This document shows, piece by piece, positions 42,679 through 50,967 of a stretch of DNA of 64,000 nt. The position numbers were made by a program, and so were the translations under genes. Origin of the DNA: an uncultured Coriobacteriaceae bacterium (GTDB lineage: Bacteria > Actinomycetota > Coriobacteriia > Coriobacteriales > Atopobiaceae); assembly GCA_902791035.1 (NCBI GenBank), contig CADAUA010000002.1, forward strand, positions 124,001 to 188,000, read 5' to 3'. Every line of letters starts with the position of its first letter. The first letter of the stretch is position 1. The notes below the pieces were generated by a model. It was not told the DNA's origin. It did not search any database and saw nothing but the letters and a program-made list of their open reading frames with translations.

Positions 42679-42925
42679 CCCGTTTGCGGCTGGCAAACGT
42701 GCTGCGGCGACGGGCAAACGTGCTCCCGCGCGGCGCAAGCGTGCTCCCGCGACCGCTGCCCGTTTGTGGCGCGCAAATGGGCAGCAACAGCGGGCAAACG
42801 TGCTCCCGCGACCGCTGCCCGTTTGTGGCGCGCAAATGGGCAGCGGCGACGGGCAAACGTGTGGCTCTGCGCTACAAGAGGGCAGAAGCTTCCCGCATAA
42901 GGGCAGATGCGGCGTGCAAACGTCA
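42679..42925. repeat. 38-bp palindromic repeat family, array A (degenerate)
   Basis: The ilvA-dnaX gap (42669-43012) holds several copies of CCCGTTTGTGGCGCGCAAAT and GGGCAAACGTGCTCCCGCGA, in part inverted. Units are less regular than in arrays at 50709-50898 and 57681-57860. A TATACT hexamer at 42974-42979, close before dnaX, may be its -10 box. Confidence 0.85.
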
Positions 42926-43012
42926 ACTTCTGCTCCGCCCCATGCTGCCCCCGCCGGCCCGCCTGCCCCCGGGTATACTGGGAGCCCACAAGCCAGGAAC
43001 CGGGGGAGCCGC

Positions 43013-45424
43013 ATGGAATCTCTCTACACCAAATACCGCCCGCAGACGTTCGAGCAGGTCGTTGGCCAGCGCCACGTGGTCGAGACCCTCGAGCGCGCGA
43101 TCCTCGAGGGCCGCACCAGCCACGCCTACCTCTTCTGTGGCCCGCGCGGCACCGGCAAGACCACCATGGCGCGCCTGCTGGCCAAGGCCCTCATGTGCGA
43201 GTCCGGCCCCGGCAAGCTCCCCGACGGCACCTGCGAGCAATGCCGCCTGATCGCCGCCGGCGAGCATCCCGACGTCATAGAGCTCGACGCTGCCTCCCGC
43301 ACCGGCGTGGACGACGTACGCGAGCAGATCATCAGCCGCGTCAACTACGCCCCCGTCCGAGGCCGTTGCAAGGTCTATATCATCGACGAGGTCCACATGC
43401 TGAGCCAGGCCGCTTTCAACAGCCTGCTCAAGACCCTCGAGGAGCCGCCGGCGGGCGTGACCTTCGTCATGTGCACGACCGACCCGCAGAAGGTCCTCCC
43501 CACCATCCTCAGCCGCGTCCAGCGCTTCGACTTCCACGCCATCGCGCCGGAGGAGATGCGCGACCACCTGGCCTACGTGTGCGACCAGGAGGGTTTCTCC
43601 TACGAGCCGGGGGCCCTCGACCTGGTGGTCCGCCACGCCCGCGGCGGCATGCGCGATGCCCTGACCTCCCTCGAGCAGCTGGCCACCTTTGGCATGGGCA
43701 AGGTCACGGTCAAGGTGGCGCAGGACTTCCTAGGCGAGGCGTCCGGCCTCATGCTCGGCGAGGTCACGCGCGCCATGGCAGGTCGCGACGTGGTCACGCT
43801 CTTCGACGAGGTCGCCTCGCTCGTGGACGCCGGCCGCGACCTGCTGCAGTTTGCCCGTGAGCTCGCCGCCCACGTTCGCGACGTCTACGTGGTGGCCGTG
43901 GCGGGCGCAAGCGAGAAGGTCGTGTCGGTCACGGGCGACGAGCTGGAGGCTCTGCGCCAGGAGGCCGCGGCCTTCGGCTCCGCCGACCGGCTCGCGCGGG
44001 TGCTTGCCCTTCTTGGCGATGCCTGCAACGACATGCGCACGGCCGCGAACCAGCGCCTGGTGCTCGAGGTGGCCTTCACCAAGGCCGCGCGTCCCGAGAC
44101 CGACCTGACGCTCGAGGCCCTTGCCGAGCGCGTGGTCGAGCTCGAGCATGCGGTGGCCGTGCTCGCAAGTGGCGCGGCCGTGGCAACGCCGCCGATGCCA
44201 ACAAGGACTACGACGCCACTGCCGCAGCCGGTTACGCCTGCCCTACAGGTCGCGACAAGGCCCATGCCGCAGCCGGCGCCCGCGTCACATGCCCAGCCGG
44301 CGCCGCGGCCGGTCGCAGCCCCGCAGGCTCCGACTGCCCCACGGCGCCCCGCCGCGGTGGCCGCGGCCCCGCAGCCAGCACCGGTGGCACCTAGGCCCAC
44401 CGCGCCACGGCCGGCCGCGCAGTCCCAACCCGTGGTTCAGCCCCAGCCGGCGCCGTACCCCCAGTCTGCGGCCCAGCCGATGTCCGACGGCAACCTCCAG
44501 CGCGCGTGGAAGCGCGTGGTGGAGCAGCTCGTGGCCAAGGACCCGTCCAAGGGCGCCCTGCTCCTGAGCTCGACGCCGGTCTCCGACGATGGCAAGAAGG
44601 TCCTCGTGTCGCTTCCCAAGGGGTCCCGTTTTGCAGCGAAGATGCTGGAGCGTGCAGACGTGCGCGAGTTCATGCGGCCCGTGATCGAGCAGGCCCTGGG
44701 CCGGCGCGAGGTCCTCTTCGTGGAGTCGAGCATGGCAGCGACTGCGATATCCAGGGCTGATCGCGCGGCTGGGCGGCCGGCCGTCGCAGCTCCGCGGACA
44801 AGTGCTGTGCCCGCCCCGCGGCCCGCGCCCGCGCCCACGCCAGCACCGGCACCCGCCCCGCGGCCCGCGCCTGTACCCGCGTCAGCCCCGAGGCCCGCAC
44901 CTGCCCCGAAGCCTGCGCCTGCACCCGCACCGGCACCCGTGCCCGCACCGGCACCCGCGCCCGTGCCCGCACCGGCACCCGCGCCCGTGCCCGACGACTT
45001 CGTGCCCTATGACGACCTGGCGGCAGCTCCGTTCGCGGAGGACGTGGAGGACGCGCCCTTCGCGTCGGCCTTCTCGGCGCCGGCCGCACCCCCGCGTGAC
45101 AGCAACTCCGACCCCGGTGGCACCGACCCCGGTGGCGCCGCGGCCCCGCGTGACACGGGACCCGACCCCACGGCACCCACGGCACCTCCGGCCCCGGCGG
45201 CTCCCGCGGCAGCCCCGGCGGGGCTCACGCCGGAGTTCGCCGACCTGGCCGCCATGCTCCAGGACGCCTTTGGCGCGCCGGTGTCGCTGAGTGTGGAACC
45301 TGCGGATGATGAGTCGGCCGAGGTGGACGATGCCGACTCGACGGACGATACTGGAGAGACCGAAGAGAGCGAGTTCGTCGACGAGCCCGTCGACGACTAC
45401 GACGACGACCCTGACGAGGCCTAG
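43013..45424 (+). CDS. dnaX: DNA polymerase III subunits gamma/tau
   Basis: The 803-residue protein has the clamp-loader core: Walker A GPRGTGKTTMAR, a zinc-binding cysteine group (CESGPG...GTCEQC), Walker B IIDEVHMLSQAAFNSL and the SRVQRFDFH sensor region. It is followed by a long Pro/Ala-rich linker, a conserved C-terminal tau-like domain around residues 490-580 (WKRVVEQLVAKDPSKGALL), a second Pro/Ala linker and an acidic tail. It loads the sliding clamp at the replication fork. Two units of the 22-bp GTGACA repeat family lie in frame at about 45096-45117 and 45150-45170. I see no A-rich slippage site for a programmed frameshift. It starts the dnaX-ybaB-recR cluster. Confidence 0.95.
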   Translation: MESLYTKYRPQTFEQVVGQRHVVETLERAILEGRTSHAYLFCGPRGTGKTTMARLLAKALMCESGPGKLPDGTCEQCRLIAAGEHPDVIELDAASRTGVDDVREQIISRVNYAPVRGRCKVYIIDEVHMLSQAAFNSLLKTLEEPPAGVTFVMCTTDPQKVLPTILSRVQRFDFHAIAPEEMRDHLAYVCDQEGFSYEPGALDLVVRHARGGMRDALTSLEQLATFGMGKVTVKVAQDFLGEASGLMLGEVTRAMAGRDVVTLFDEVASLVDAGRDLLQFARELAAHVRDVYVVAVAGASEKVVSVTGDELEALRQEAAAFGSADRLARVLALLGDACNDMRTAANQRLVLEVAFTKAARPETDLTLEALAERVVELEHAVAVLASGAAVATPPMPTRTTTPLPQPVTPALQVATRPMPQPAPASHAQPAPRPVAAPQAPTAPRRPAAVAAAPQPAPVAPRPTAPRPAAQSQPVVQPQPAPYPQSAAQPMSDGNLQRAWKRVVEQLVAKDPSKGALLLSSTPVSDDGKKVLVSLPKGSRFAAKMLERADVREFMRPVIEQALGRREVLFVESSMAATAISRADRAAGRPAVAAPRTSAVPAPRPAPAPTPAPAPAPRPAPVPASAPRPAPAPKPAPAPAPAPVPAPAPAPVPAPAPAPVPDDFVPYDDLAAAPFAEDVEDAPFASAFSAPAAPPRDSNSDPGGTDPGGAAAPRDTGPDPTAPTAPPAPAAPAAAPAGLTPEFADLAAMLQDAFGAPVSLSVEPADDESAEVDDADSTDDTGETEESEFVDEPVDDYDDDPDEA
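45096..45170. repeat. 22-bp GTGACA repeat units inside dnaX
   Basis: GTGACAGCAACTCCGACCCC at 45096 and GTGACACGGGACCCGACCCC at 45150 match the intergenic 22-bp arrays at 8930 and 9373. In dnaX they encode the linker phrases RDSNSDPGG and RDTGPDPTAP. Confidence 0.8.
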
Positions 45425-45446
45425 CCCCGTCTTGAGAGGAGCACTT

Positions 45447-45791
45447 GTGTCCAGGGGACCCCGCTACGGCAATATGGGTGGCATGAACCGCAACCAGATG
45501 ATGGCCCAGGCCCGCAAGATGCAGGAGCAACTGCTGGCGGCGCAGCAGGAGGCCTCGCAGACCGAGGTGAGCGCCTCGGCCGGCGGTGGTGCCGTCAAGG
45601 TGACCGCCTCGGGCGACATGCGCCTCACGTCGCTGGAGATCGACCCCCAGGCCCTGGACCCCGACGACGCCGAGATGCTGCAGGACATGATCATGGCCGC
45701 TGTCAACGACGCGCTGGACTCCGCCGAGAAGGCCGCGAACGACAAGCTCAGCGCCGTTACGGGTGGCCTCAACATCCCGGGCCTCTTCTAG
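45447..45791 (+). CDS. YbaB/EbfC family nucleoid-associated protein
   Basis: A 114-residue protein with the YbaB pattern: helix MMAQARKMQEQLLAAQQEA, strand GGGAVKVTASGDMRLTSLEI, and a C-terminal helix DMIMAAVNDALDSAEKAAND. Family members are dimeric DNA-binding proteins of the nucleoid, usually found between dnaX and recR as here. The start chosen is a GTG at 45447 with GAGAGGAG a few bases upstream; the first internal ATG is eight codons later (45474 is a further alternative). It ends two bases before recR. Confidence 0.93.
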   Translation: MSRGPRYGNMGGMNRNQMMAQARKMQEQLLAAQQEASQTEVSASAGGGAVKVTASGDMRLTSLEIDPQALDPDDAEMLQDMIMAAVNDALDSAEKAANDKLSAVTGGLNIPGLF

Positions 45792-45793
45792 GG

Positions 45794-46405
45794 ATGGACA
45801 TGACCCCCACAGACGGGCGCGCGCTCAGGCGCCTGCTCGACGAGCTGGGTCGTCTGCCCGGCATAGGCCCCAAGTCCGCGCAGCGCATCGCCTACTACCT
45901 GCTTGAGGCCGACGCGGAGCAGTCGCGCCGCCTGGCCGACGCGATTCTGGAGGTCAAGCGGCAGGTGCACTTCTGCCCGGTGTGCTTCAACTATGCCACG
46001 CGCGACGTGTGCGACGTGTGCTCCGATGCCTCGCGCGACCAGACGACCATCTGCGTGGTCTCCGAGCCGCGCGACGTGACGGCCATCGAGCGGACGGGCA
46101 GCTACCACGGCCTCTACCACGTGCTGGGTGGCGTGATCAGCCCCATGGACAAGGTCGGGCCGGACCAGCTCCACGTCAAGGAGCTCCTGCAGCGGCTGGC
46201 GTCCGGTGAGGTGCAGGAGGTCATCCTGGCCACCAACCCCGACGTGGAGGGCGAGACCACGGCCACCTATCTCTCGCGGATCATCCGGCCCCTGGGGGTG
46301 CGGGTGTCGCGCCTGGCGAGCGGCCTGCCGGTGGGCGGCGACCTGGAGTATGCCGACGAGGTCACCTTGGGACGCGCGATCGAGGCGCGCCGGGAAGTGG
46401 AGTAG
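45794..46405 (+). CDS. recR: Recombination protein RecR
   Basis: The 203-residue protein has the N-terminal helix-hairpin-helix (LLDELGRLPGIGPKSAQRIA), the four-cysteine zinc motif (CPVCFNYATRDVCDVC), and the Toprim domain (CVVSEPRDV; ATNPDVEGETT). RecR works with RecO and RecF to load RecA at gaps. Length matches the family. It starts just after ybaB in the conserved dnaX-ybaB-recR order. Confidence 0.96.
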   Translation: MDMTPTDGRALRRLLDELGRLPGIGPKSAQRIAYYLLEADAEQSRRLADAILEVKRQVHFCPVCFNYATRDVCDVCSDASRDQTTICVVSEPRDVTAIERTGSYHGLYHVLGGVISPMDKVGPDQLHVKELLQRLASGEVQEVILATNPDVEGETTATYLSRIIRPLGVRVSRLASGLPVGGDLEYADEVTLGRAIEARREVE

Positions 46406-46423
46406 TTGGGAAGGAGCCATACC

Positions 46424-47344
46424 ATGGCAAACGATAATCGCAGGCAGGGGTCGGAGAGGCGACAGGCGCACGCGCGCCACGCGACCTCGGCGACCCCGCG
46501 CGAGGACCGGCGGGTGGTCGGGAGCGCCCGGCCTGCAAGCGCACGTTCGGCCGGTACCCAGCGCGACACCGCGCGCAGGGCGGCCTCGGGATCTCACCTT
46601 CGCCCGGCGGACGGCACCCAGCTGCGCACGACCGACGCCGACGGCCTCACGCCCTTGGCCAGCGACGTGCGCGAAGAGGACATCGAGACGCTCCGCTCGG
46701 GTCAGGGTGCCCGCCTGACCACGCGCAACAACGCCTCCGAGGCGGCGGACCGTGCCCGCGAGCAGGCCCGCAGGCGTTCGGCCCACTCCCGCGGCACCTC
46801 GCGCGACCGCGACAAGGTCAAGGTGACCGGGCGCTCCGTCGCCCTTATCGCCGTGGCGGTCCTGCTCCTGGCCCTCGTGGCCTTCGTGGTGGCGCAGTGC
46901 GACAAGTCCGCGGCCGCCCCCGAGCCCGCTCCGGAGGAGCAGCAGACCGACCAGCAGCCCGTCGAGGACGCCCAGCAGCAGGCCACCACGGAGGACGCCG
47001 TGACCTACCAGGGCGTGACCTTCTCGCTGGAGCAGGCCTCCGACGGCACCTACGTGGTCATGGCCGATGACGGTGCCAACGCCAAGTCCGAGGTCTTTGG
47101 CGTGAGCGGCACGCCCGTGGCCCTCATGATGTACAACGGCACGATCGTGGTACCCGAGAACACCTCCGACGGCTGGGACGTGGTGGCCTACATGCTGGGG
47201 AGCGACGCCCTTCCCACGCTGGTGGTGGGCTCCGACGGCAACCCGGTGGGTGGCTCGGGCCAGATCCAGAGCGCGACGCTCGACGGCTCGACCATCCACG
47301 TGACGGACTCCGCGGGTGCGACCGTGGACGTGGCGCTGGAGTAG
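46424..47344 (+). CDS. Single-pass membrane protein of unknown function
   Basis: A 306-residue protein with a long, Arg/Ser/Thr-rich cytoplasmic N-terminus of about 135 residues, one membrane segment (VALIAVAVLLLALVAFVVAQ), a Pro/Glu/Gln-rich stalk, and a small C-terminal domain. That domain (VTYQGVTFSLEQASDGTYVV; AYMLGSDALPTLVVGSDGN) looks beta-rich and extracytoplasmic. No family is recognised. The ATG at 46424 has AAGGAG upstream and starts 18 bp after recR, so it is probably in the same transcript. The basic tail could bind nucleic acid or lipid; that is inference. Confidence 0.75.
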   Translation: MANDNRRQGSERRQAHARHATSATPREDRRVVGSARPASARSAGTQRDTARRAASGSHLRPADGTQLRTTDADGLTPLASDVREEDIETLRSGQGARLTTRNNASEAADRAREQARRRSAHSRGTSRDRDKVKVTGRSVALIAVAVLLLALVAFVVAQCDKSAAAPEPAPEEQQTDQQPVEDAQQQATTEDAVTYQGVTFSLEQASDGTYVVMADDGANAKSEVFGVSGTPVALMMYNGTIVVPENTSDGWDVVAYMLGSDALPTLVVGSDGNPVGGSGQIQSATLDGSTIHVTDSAGATVDVALE

Positions 47345-47416
47345 AGGTGCCGCAGGTGGGCCGGGGCTCGCGGGTCGAGGGACGCCGGCTCACGCAAAAA
47401 AATCTCGGATTCCCGC

Positions 47417-47445
47417 TAGACATGGCGCCAGAGGTATGTAAGAAT
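47417..47445 (+). promoter_or_regulatory. Candidate promoter of tRNA-Asp
   Basis: TAGACA (47417-47422), a 16- or 17-base spacer, and TAAGAAT (47439-47445) stand about 20 bases before the tRNA 5' end in an otherwise GC-rich gap. Confidence 0.5.
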
Positions 47446-47464
47446 AACTTCCGCACCAACGCAC

Positions 47465-47541
<77 letters not shown>

Positions 47542-47552
47542 TTGATTGCACG

Positions 47553-47579
47553 AGGGCCCTCTTCGGAGGGCCCTTTTCG
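47553..47579 (+). terminator. Terminator after tRNA-Asp
   Basis: An 8-bp stem (47554-47561 with 47566-47573) with the stable loop TTCG is followed by TTTTCG. The remaining gap to 47818 shows a TACTAT hexamer at 47744-47749 that may be the -10 box of the next gene, and nothing else recognisable. Confidence 0.9.
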
Positions 47580-47818
47580 TTATCGCTGGCTTGGCTTCGC
47601 CAGGCTGACCGCCCGTCCCACAGGCGGATTGCTTGCCGCGGATTTCCTGCCGTTCGGCGATGCCAAGCGCGATTCTGCACCGCTTGTGGCATGACCAGAA
47701 CCAATTGCCACAGACGGGCACCTAATTGAGCGCGCCGTATGGGTACTATGACTATGAGAAGGCCTGTGGTCCCTGTGGGACCAGGGCCCGTCCTGTCCGG
47801 CCGTCCCGGGAGCGCAGC

Positions 47819-48505
47819 TTGGAGCAGCAAGTCAAAAGGATTGCGGTCTTCGACCTCGACGGAACGTCGCTGAGGGGCCAGTCTGGCGCGCTCTTCTCGG
47901 TGTACCTGTGGAAGCGCGGGCTCGTGAGCCCACGGCGCACGCTTGCCCTTACCGCCTGGGCCGCCAAGTACAAGCTGCACCTGCTGCACGACCAGAACCG
48001 GTCCCGCGAGCTCGTCTTCGGCGCGCTCAAGGGCATGACGGCAAGCCAGATAGAACAGGTGATGGACGACTTCTGCGACGAGGTGATAATCCCTCGCATC
48101 CGCCCTGCGGCGGTGCGCGAGGTGGCCCGCCTCAAGGCCCAGGGCGTGGTCACGGTGCTCGTGTCTGCCACGTTCGAGCGGATAGCCGAGAGGTCCGCGC
48201 GGGTGCTGGGCGTGGACGGTTGGGTGGCCACGAAGATGGAGAAGGACGCGGCCGGCAACTACACGGGCCGCGTGGAGGGTGAGGTTACCGCCGGCCCCGG
48301 CAAGATACGCGCCACCGCTCGCTGGTGCGACGAGCACCTGGGGCCGGGGCAGTGGGAGATCGCCTACGCCTACGGCGACCATTACACCGACCAGGAGCTC
48401 CTGGCCCTGGCCGAGACCGCCTGCGCGGTGTGTCCCACGAGGACCCTGCGGCGCATGGCGAATCGGGCCGGCTGGGCGATCCTGGACTGGGACCACAAGG
48501 ACTAG
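47819..48505 (+). CDS. HAD-IB family phosphatase (SerB-like/MtfA-like hydrolase)
   Basis: A 228-residue HAD hydrolase. Motif I is AVFDLDGTSLRG, motif II is VLVSATFER, a lysine follows in GPGKIRA, and motif IV is AYGDHYTDQELL. A helical cap lies between motifs I and II. HAD-IB proteins include phosphoserine phosphatases and cell-wall lipid phosphatases. The chosen start is a TTG at 47819 with GGGAG seven bases upstream, because a plausible -10 box (47744-47749) makes the longer upstream frame unlikely. The substrate is unknown. Confidence 0.82.
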   Translation: MEQQVKRIAVFDLDGTSLRGQSGALFSVYLWKRGLVSPRRTLALTAWAAKYKLHLLHDQNRSRELVFGALKGMTASQIEQVMDDFCDEVIIPRIRPAAVREVARLKAQGVVTVLVSATFERIAERSARVLGVDGWVATKMEKDAAGNYTGRVEGEVTAGPGKIRATARWCDEHLGPGQWEIAYAYGDHYTDQELLALAETACAVCPTRTLRRMANRAGWAILDWDHKD

Positions 48506-48576
48506 CGCTGTCGCCTGGGCGCCCGCGCGAGGGTCTTGTCCGACGCGGGAGAGCCACCGCGCGAGAGGAGGACGGG

Positions 48577-49116
48577 ATGGAGATATCGAGGAAGACCGAC
48601 TATGCGCTGAGGATGCTCGCGACCCTGGTGAGGAACCCGGGGTCCGTCGTGTCGGTGCGCGCCGCGGCTGCCGAGAACAACGTGCCCTACTCCTTCGCGC
48701 GCTCGATCCAGCACGACCTGGCCCTGGCGGGGCTCGTGGAGAGCACGCGCGGTGCCGCAGGCGGCATGCGGCTGGCCGTGGACCCCAAGGAGACCTCGCT
48801 CCTCACGCTCGTGGAGGCTGTCCAGGGGCCGGTCTACATAGCCACCTGCGACTACGCAGGCGAGGGCGGGGCGCCCTGTCCCTTTATGGCGGAGTGCCAC
48901 TTCAACCCGGTGTGGTGCAACGCGGAGCTGATGCTGAGGGACTACTTCAACTCGGTGACCCTCCACGACGTGGTGGTGGACAACAAGATGCCCCAGTTCC
49001 GGGGCACGTTCGACCTGGTGGCGGCCCGGCGAGCCCATGCGGCCGCGCCTGCGGGCGAGAAGGCCGCGGCTCCCGGGCCCGGCGGTCAGGACCCGGAGGC
49101 TGCCGCCAGTGCCTAG
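48577..49116 (+). CDS. Rrf2 family transcriptional regulator
   Basis: A 179-residue regulator with the Rrf2 N-terminus MEISRKTDYALRMLATL, a helix-turn-helix with NNVPYSFARSIQHDLALAG, and the glycine wing TRGAAGGMRLA. Four cysteines follow (CDYAGEGGAPCPFMAEC and VWCNAE), three of them in the spacing used by IscR/NsrR-type iron-sulfur sensors. It is likely a redox, iron or nitric-oxide sensor. A repair glycosylase gene overlaps its end and rubrerythrin is 980 bp downstream, so oxidative stress genes are plausible targets. The C-terminal tail is Ala/Gly-rich and probably disordered. Confidence 0.88.
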   Translation: MEISRKTDYALRMLATLVRNPGSVVSVRAAAAENNVPYSFARSIQHDLALAGLVESTRGAAGGMRLAVDPKETSLLTLVEAVQGPVYIATCDYAGEGGAPCPFMAECHFNPVWCNAELMLRDYFNSVTLHDVVVDNKMPQFRGTFDLVAARRAHAAAPAGEKAAAPGPGGQDPEAAASA

Positions 49117-49996
49117 GGGTACGGACGCGCTCCCCGAGGGGCTGGACTCGGCGGGGCTTCTCGCCTTCCGCTCGCGGGTGCTGGAACTGGGTCGTGGGCT
49201 CTACCGAGACCTTCCTTGGCGGCGCACGCGCGACCCCTATGCGGTGTGGGTCTCCGAGGTGATGCTCCAGCAGACGCAGGTCGCGCGGGTGGATGGTCGC
49301 TGGCAGCGGTGGTTGGAGCGCTTCCCCACGCCGGGGGCGCTCGCCCAAGCGCCGGCGGTAGAGGTGCTGCGGGAGTGGCAGGGCATGGGCTACAACCGCC
49401 GGGCTCTGGCCCTGCAGCGAGCAGCGCAGGAGGTCGTGCGGCTGGGCGGCATGCCCCGGGACGAGCGGGAGCTCAGGGCTCTGCCGGGCGTAGGGCCGGC
49501 CACGGCGGCGGGCATCCGCGCCTTTGCCTTTGACCTGCCGGGTGTGTACCTGGAGACCAACGTTCGCACCGTCCTTCTCCACGAGCTCTTTCCTGGCGAG
49601 GAGGGCGTGCCGGACGCGCGGCTGGTGCCCGTGCTGCGCGAGGCGTGCCCCGCGGACGCGAGCGACCCCGCGTGCGACCCCCGCGCCTGGTACTATGCGC
49701 TGCTCGACTATGGCGCGGAGCTCAAGCGGACCCTTCCCAACCCGTCGCGGCGGTCGAGGGCGCACGTGCGGCAGTCGCGATTCGAGGGGTCGCACCGCCA
49801 GAAGCGCGCCGAGGTCCTGCGGGCGGTGCTGGCGGAGCCGGCAGGCGTCTCAGCGGCAGAAGCCGCCCGTGCGGTGAGCGAGGTGGAGGAGGCAGCCGGA
49901 CGGCCGGCCCTGGGTGCGCCGGAGGTCGCGGAGATCCTGGCCGAGCTGGCGGCGGAAGGATTTTGTTATTGCACAAATAACATTTGGCGGGCGTGA
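49109..49996 (+). CDS. MutY-like HhH-GPD DNA glycosylase lacking the iron-sulfur cluster
   Basis: The 295-residue protein has the MutY/Nth fold signatures: DLPWRRTRDPYAVWVSEVML, QQTQVARV, GMGYNRRA and the helix-hairpin-helix LPGVGPATAAGI. Two differences stand out. The catalytic Asp of E. coli MutY (VDGN) is replaced by Glu (LETNVRTV), and the four-cysteine iron-sulfur loop after the catalytic domain is absent (the region reads LKRTLPNPSRRSRAHVR). It also lacks the MutT-like C-terminal domain. Iron-sulfur-free relatives exist. It may remove mispaired adenine or another base. The start is a GTG overlapping the end of the Rrf2 gene, with GGAGG upstream. Confidence 0.82.
   Translation: MPRGTDALPEGLDSAGLLAFRSRVLELGRGLYRDLPWRRTRDPYAVWVSEVMLQQTQVARVDGRWQRWLERFPTPGALAQAPAVEVLREWQGMGYNRRALALQRAAQEVVRLGGMPRDERELRALPGVGPATAAGIRAFAFDLPGVYLETNVRTVLLHELFPGEEGVPDARLVPVLREACPADASDPACDPRAWYYALLDYGAELKRTLPNPSRRSRAHVRQSRFEGSHRQKRAEVLRAVLAEPAGVSAAEAARAVSEVEEAAGRPALGAPEVAEILAELAAEGFCYCTNNIWRA
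49964..49982. promoter_or_regulatory. Candidate AT-rich operator upstream of rubrerythrin
   Basis: TGTTATT and AATAACA (49964-49970 and 49976-49982) form a perfect 7-bp inverted repeat around GCACA, an AT-rich island at the very end of the glycosylase coding frame. It lies about 40 bp before a TATACT box (50020-50025) preceding rubrerythrin. It resembles the size and composition of Fur/PerR-type boxes but does not match their consensus closely. Confidence 0.35.
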
Positions 49997-50098
49997 GGTT
50001 TTGCGAGCCGCCGCGTGGGTATACTAGGACTCAGACCGGATAGGGCCGGTTGTGGCCGTACGTTGTTTTTCCCGCGAGGGAAGAGAGAGGAGCGCGTC

Positions 50099-50644
50099 AT
50101 GGCAGTCGATTTTGAGAACTCCGAGACCAAGAAGAACCTCGAGGCCGCCTTTGCCGGCGAGTCCCAGGCCTCCCGCAAGTATGCCTACTACGCCAGCAAG
50201 GCCAAGAAGGAGGGCTACGTCCAGATCTCCGACATCTTCACCGAGACCTCTGGCAACGAGTCCGAGCACGCCAAGCTCTGGTTCAAGTACCTCCACGGCG
50301 GCGACGTGCCCGACACCCTGACCAACATCAAGGATGCCGCGGCTGGCGAGAACTACGAGTGGACCACCATGTACAAGGACTTCGCCGAGAAGGCCGACGA
50401 GGAGGGCTTCAAGGAGATCGCCGCCAAGTTCCGCATGGTCGGCGCCATCGAGAAGCACCACGAGGAGCGCTACAACAAGCTGGCCGAGCGCGTGGAGAAG
50501 GGCGAGGTCTTCGAGCGCGAGGGCGTCAAGGTGTGGAAGTGCATCAACTGCGGCCACCTGCACGTCGGCCCCACCGCCCCCAAGGTGTGCCCCGTGTGCA
50601 ACCACCCGCAGAGCTACTTCGAGGAGCAGGCGCTCAACTACTAG
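50099..50644 (+). CDS. rbr: Rubrerythrin
   Basis: The 181-residue protein has a ferritin-like diiron domain with Glu residues in [24 protein letters not shown] and [11 protein letters not shown]. The C-terminal rubredoxin domain has two CXXC pairs in [10 protein letters not shown] and CPVCNHP. It reduces hydrogen peroxide in anaerobes, receiving electrons from rubredoxin or NADH-linked partners. The ATG at 50099 follows GAGAGGAGCG. A TATACT -10 box is at 50020-50025, and an AT-rich palindrome lies further upstream; a strong terminator follows. The nearby Rrf2 regulator could be involved. Confidence 0.96.
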   Translation: MAVDFENSETKKNLEAAFAGESQASRKYAYYASKAKKEGYVQISDIFTETSGNESEHAKLWFKYLHGGDVPDTLTNIKDAAAGENYEWTTMYKDFAEKADEEGFKEIAAKFRMVGAIEKHHEERYNKLAERVEKGEVFEREGVKVWKCINCGHLHVGPTAPKVCPVCNHPQSYFEEQALNY

Positions 50645-50681
50645 CTGCCGCCTGACTGGTTGCCTTGCGTGACCGATTGAT

Positions 50682-50717
50682 GGGCCCGGGACGTGGCAAG
50701 CGTCCCGGGCCCGTTTG
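50682..50717 (+). terminator. Terminator after rubrerythrin
   Basis: A perfect 12-bp G+C stem (50682-50693 with 50701-50712, loop TGGCAAG) is followed by GTTTG. Its 3' arm merges into the first 38-bp repeat. Confidence 0.75.
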
Positions 50718-50898
50718 TGGCGGGCAAACGTGCACCCGTCACCGCGGCCCGTTTGTGACCCGCAAACGTGCTCCCGCCACCGCGGCCCATTTGTGGCGGG
50801 CAAACGTGCACCCGCCACCGCGGCCCATTTGTGACCCGCAAACGTGCACCCGCCACCGCGGCCCGTTTGTGGCGGGCAAACGTGCTCCGCCGGCGGGC
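50709..50898. repeat. 38-bp palindromic repeat family, array B (five exact-period units)
   Basis: Units reading GCCCGTTTGTGGCGGGCAAA then CGTGCACCCGCCACCGCG start at 50709, 50747, 50785, 50823 and 50861. Each contains a CGTTTG/CAAACG-type hairpin. A second short repeat (ATAAGGGCAGGCTTGCCCCG) occurs twice at about 50901-50940. The array fills the gap (50645-50967) between convergent genes. Confidence 0.95.
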
Positions 50899-50967
50899 AT
50901 AAGGGCAGGCTTGCCCCGGATAAGGGCAGGCTTGCCCCGCAAACGTGCAGCCGCGCGGCTGCCCGCC

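Noticed and set aside
43013-45424. Programmed frameshift in dnaX to make a short gamma subunit
   Set aside because: No A-rich slippery run with a following stem is visible, so only the full-length product is supported.
50709-50898. Regular 38-bp repeats looked like a CRISPR array
   Set aside because: The whole unit repeats with few differences; there are no distinct spacers and no cas genes. The same holds for 57681-57860.
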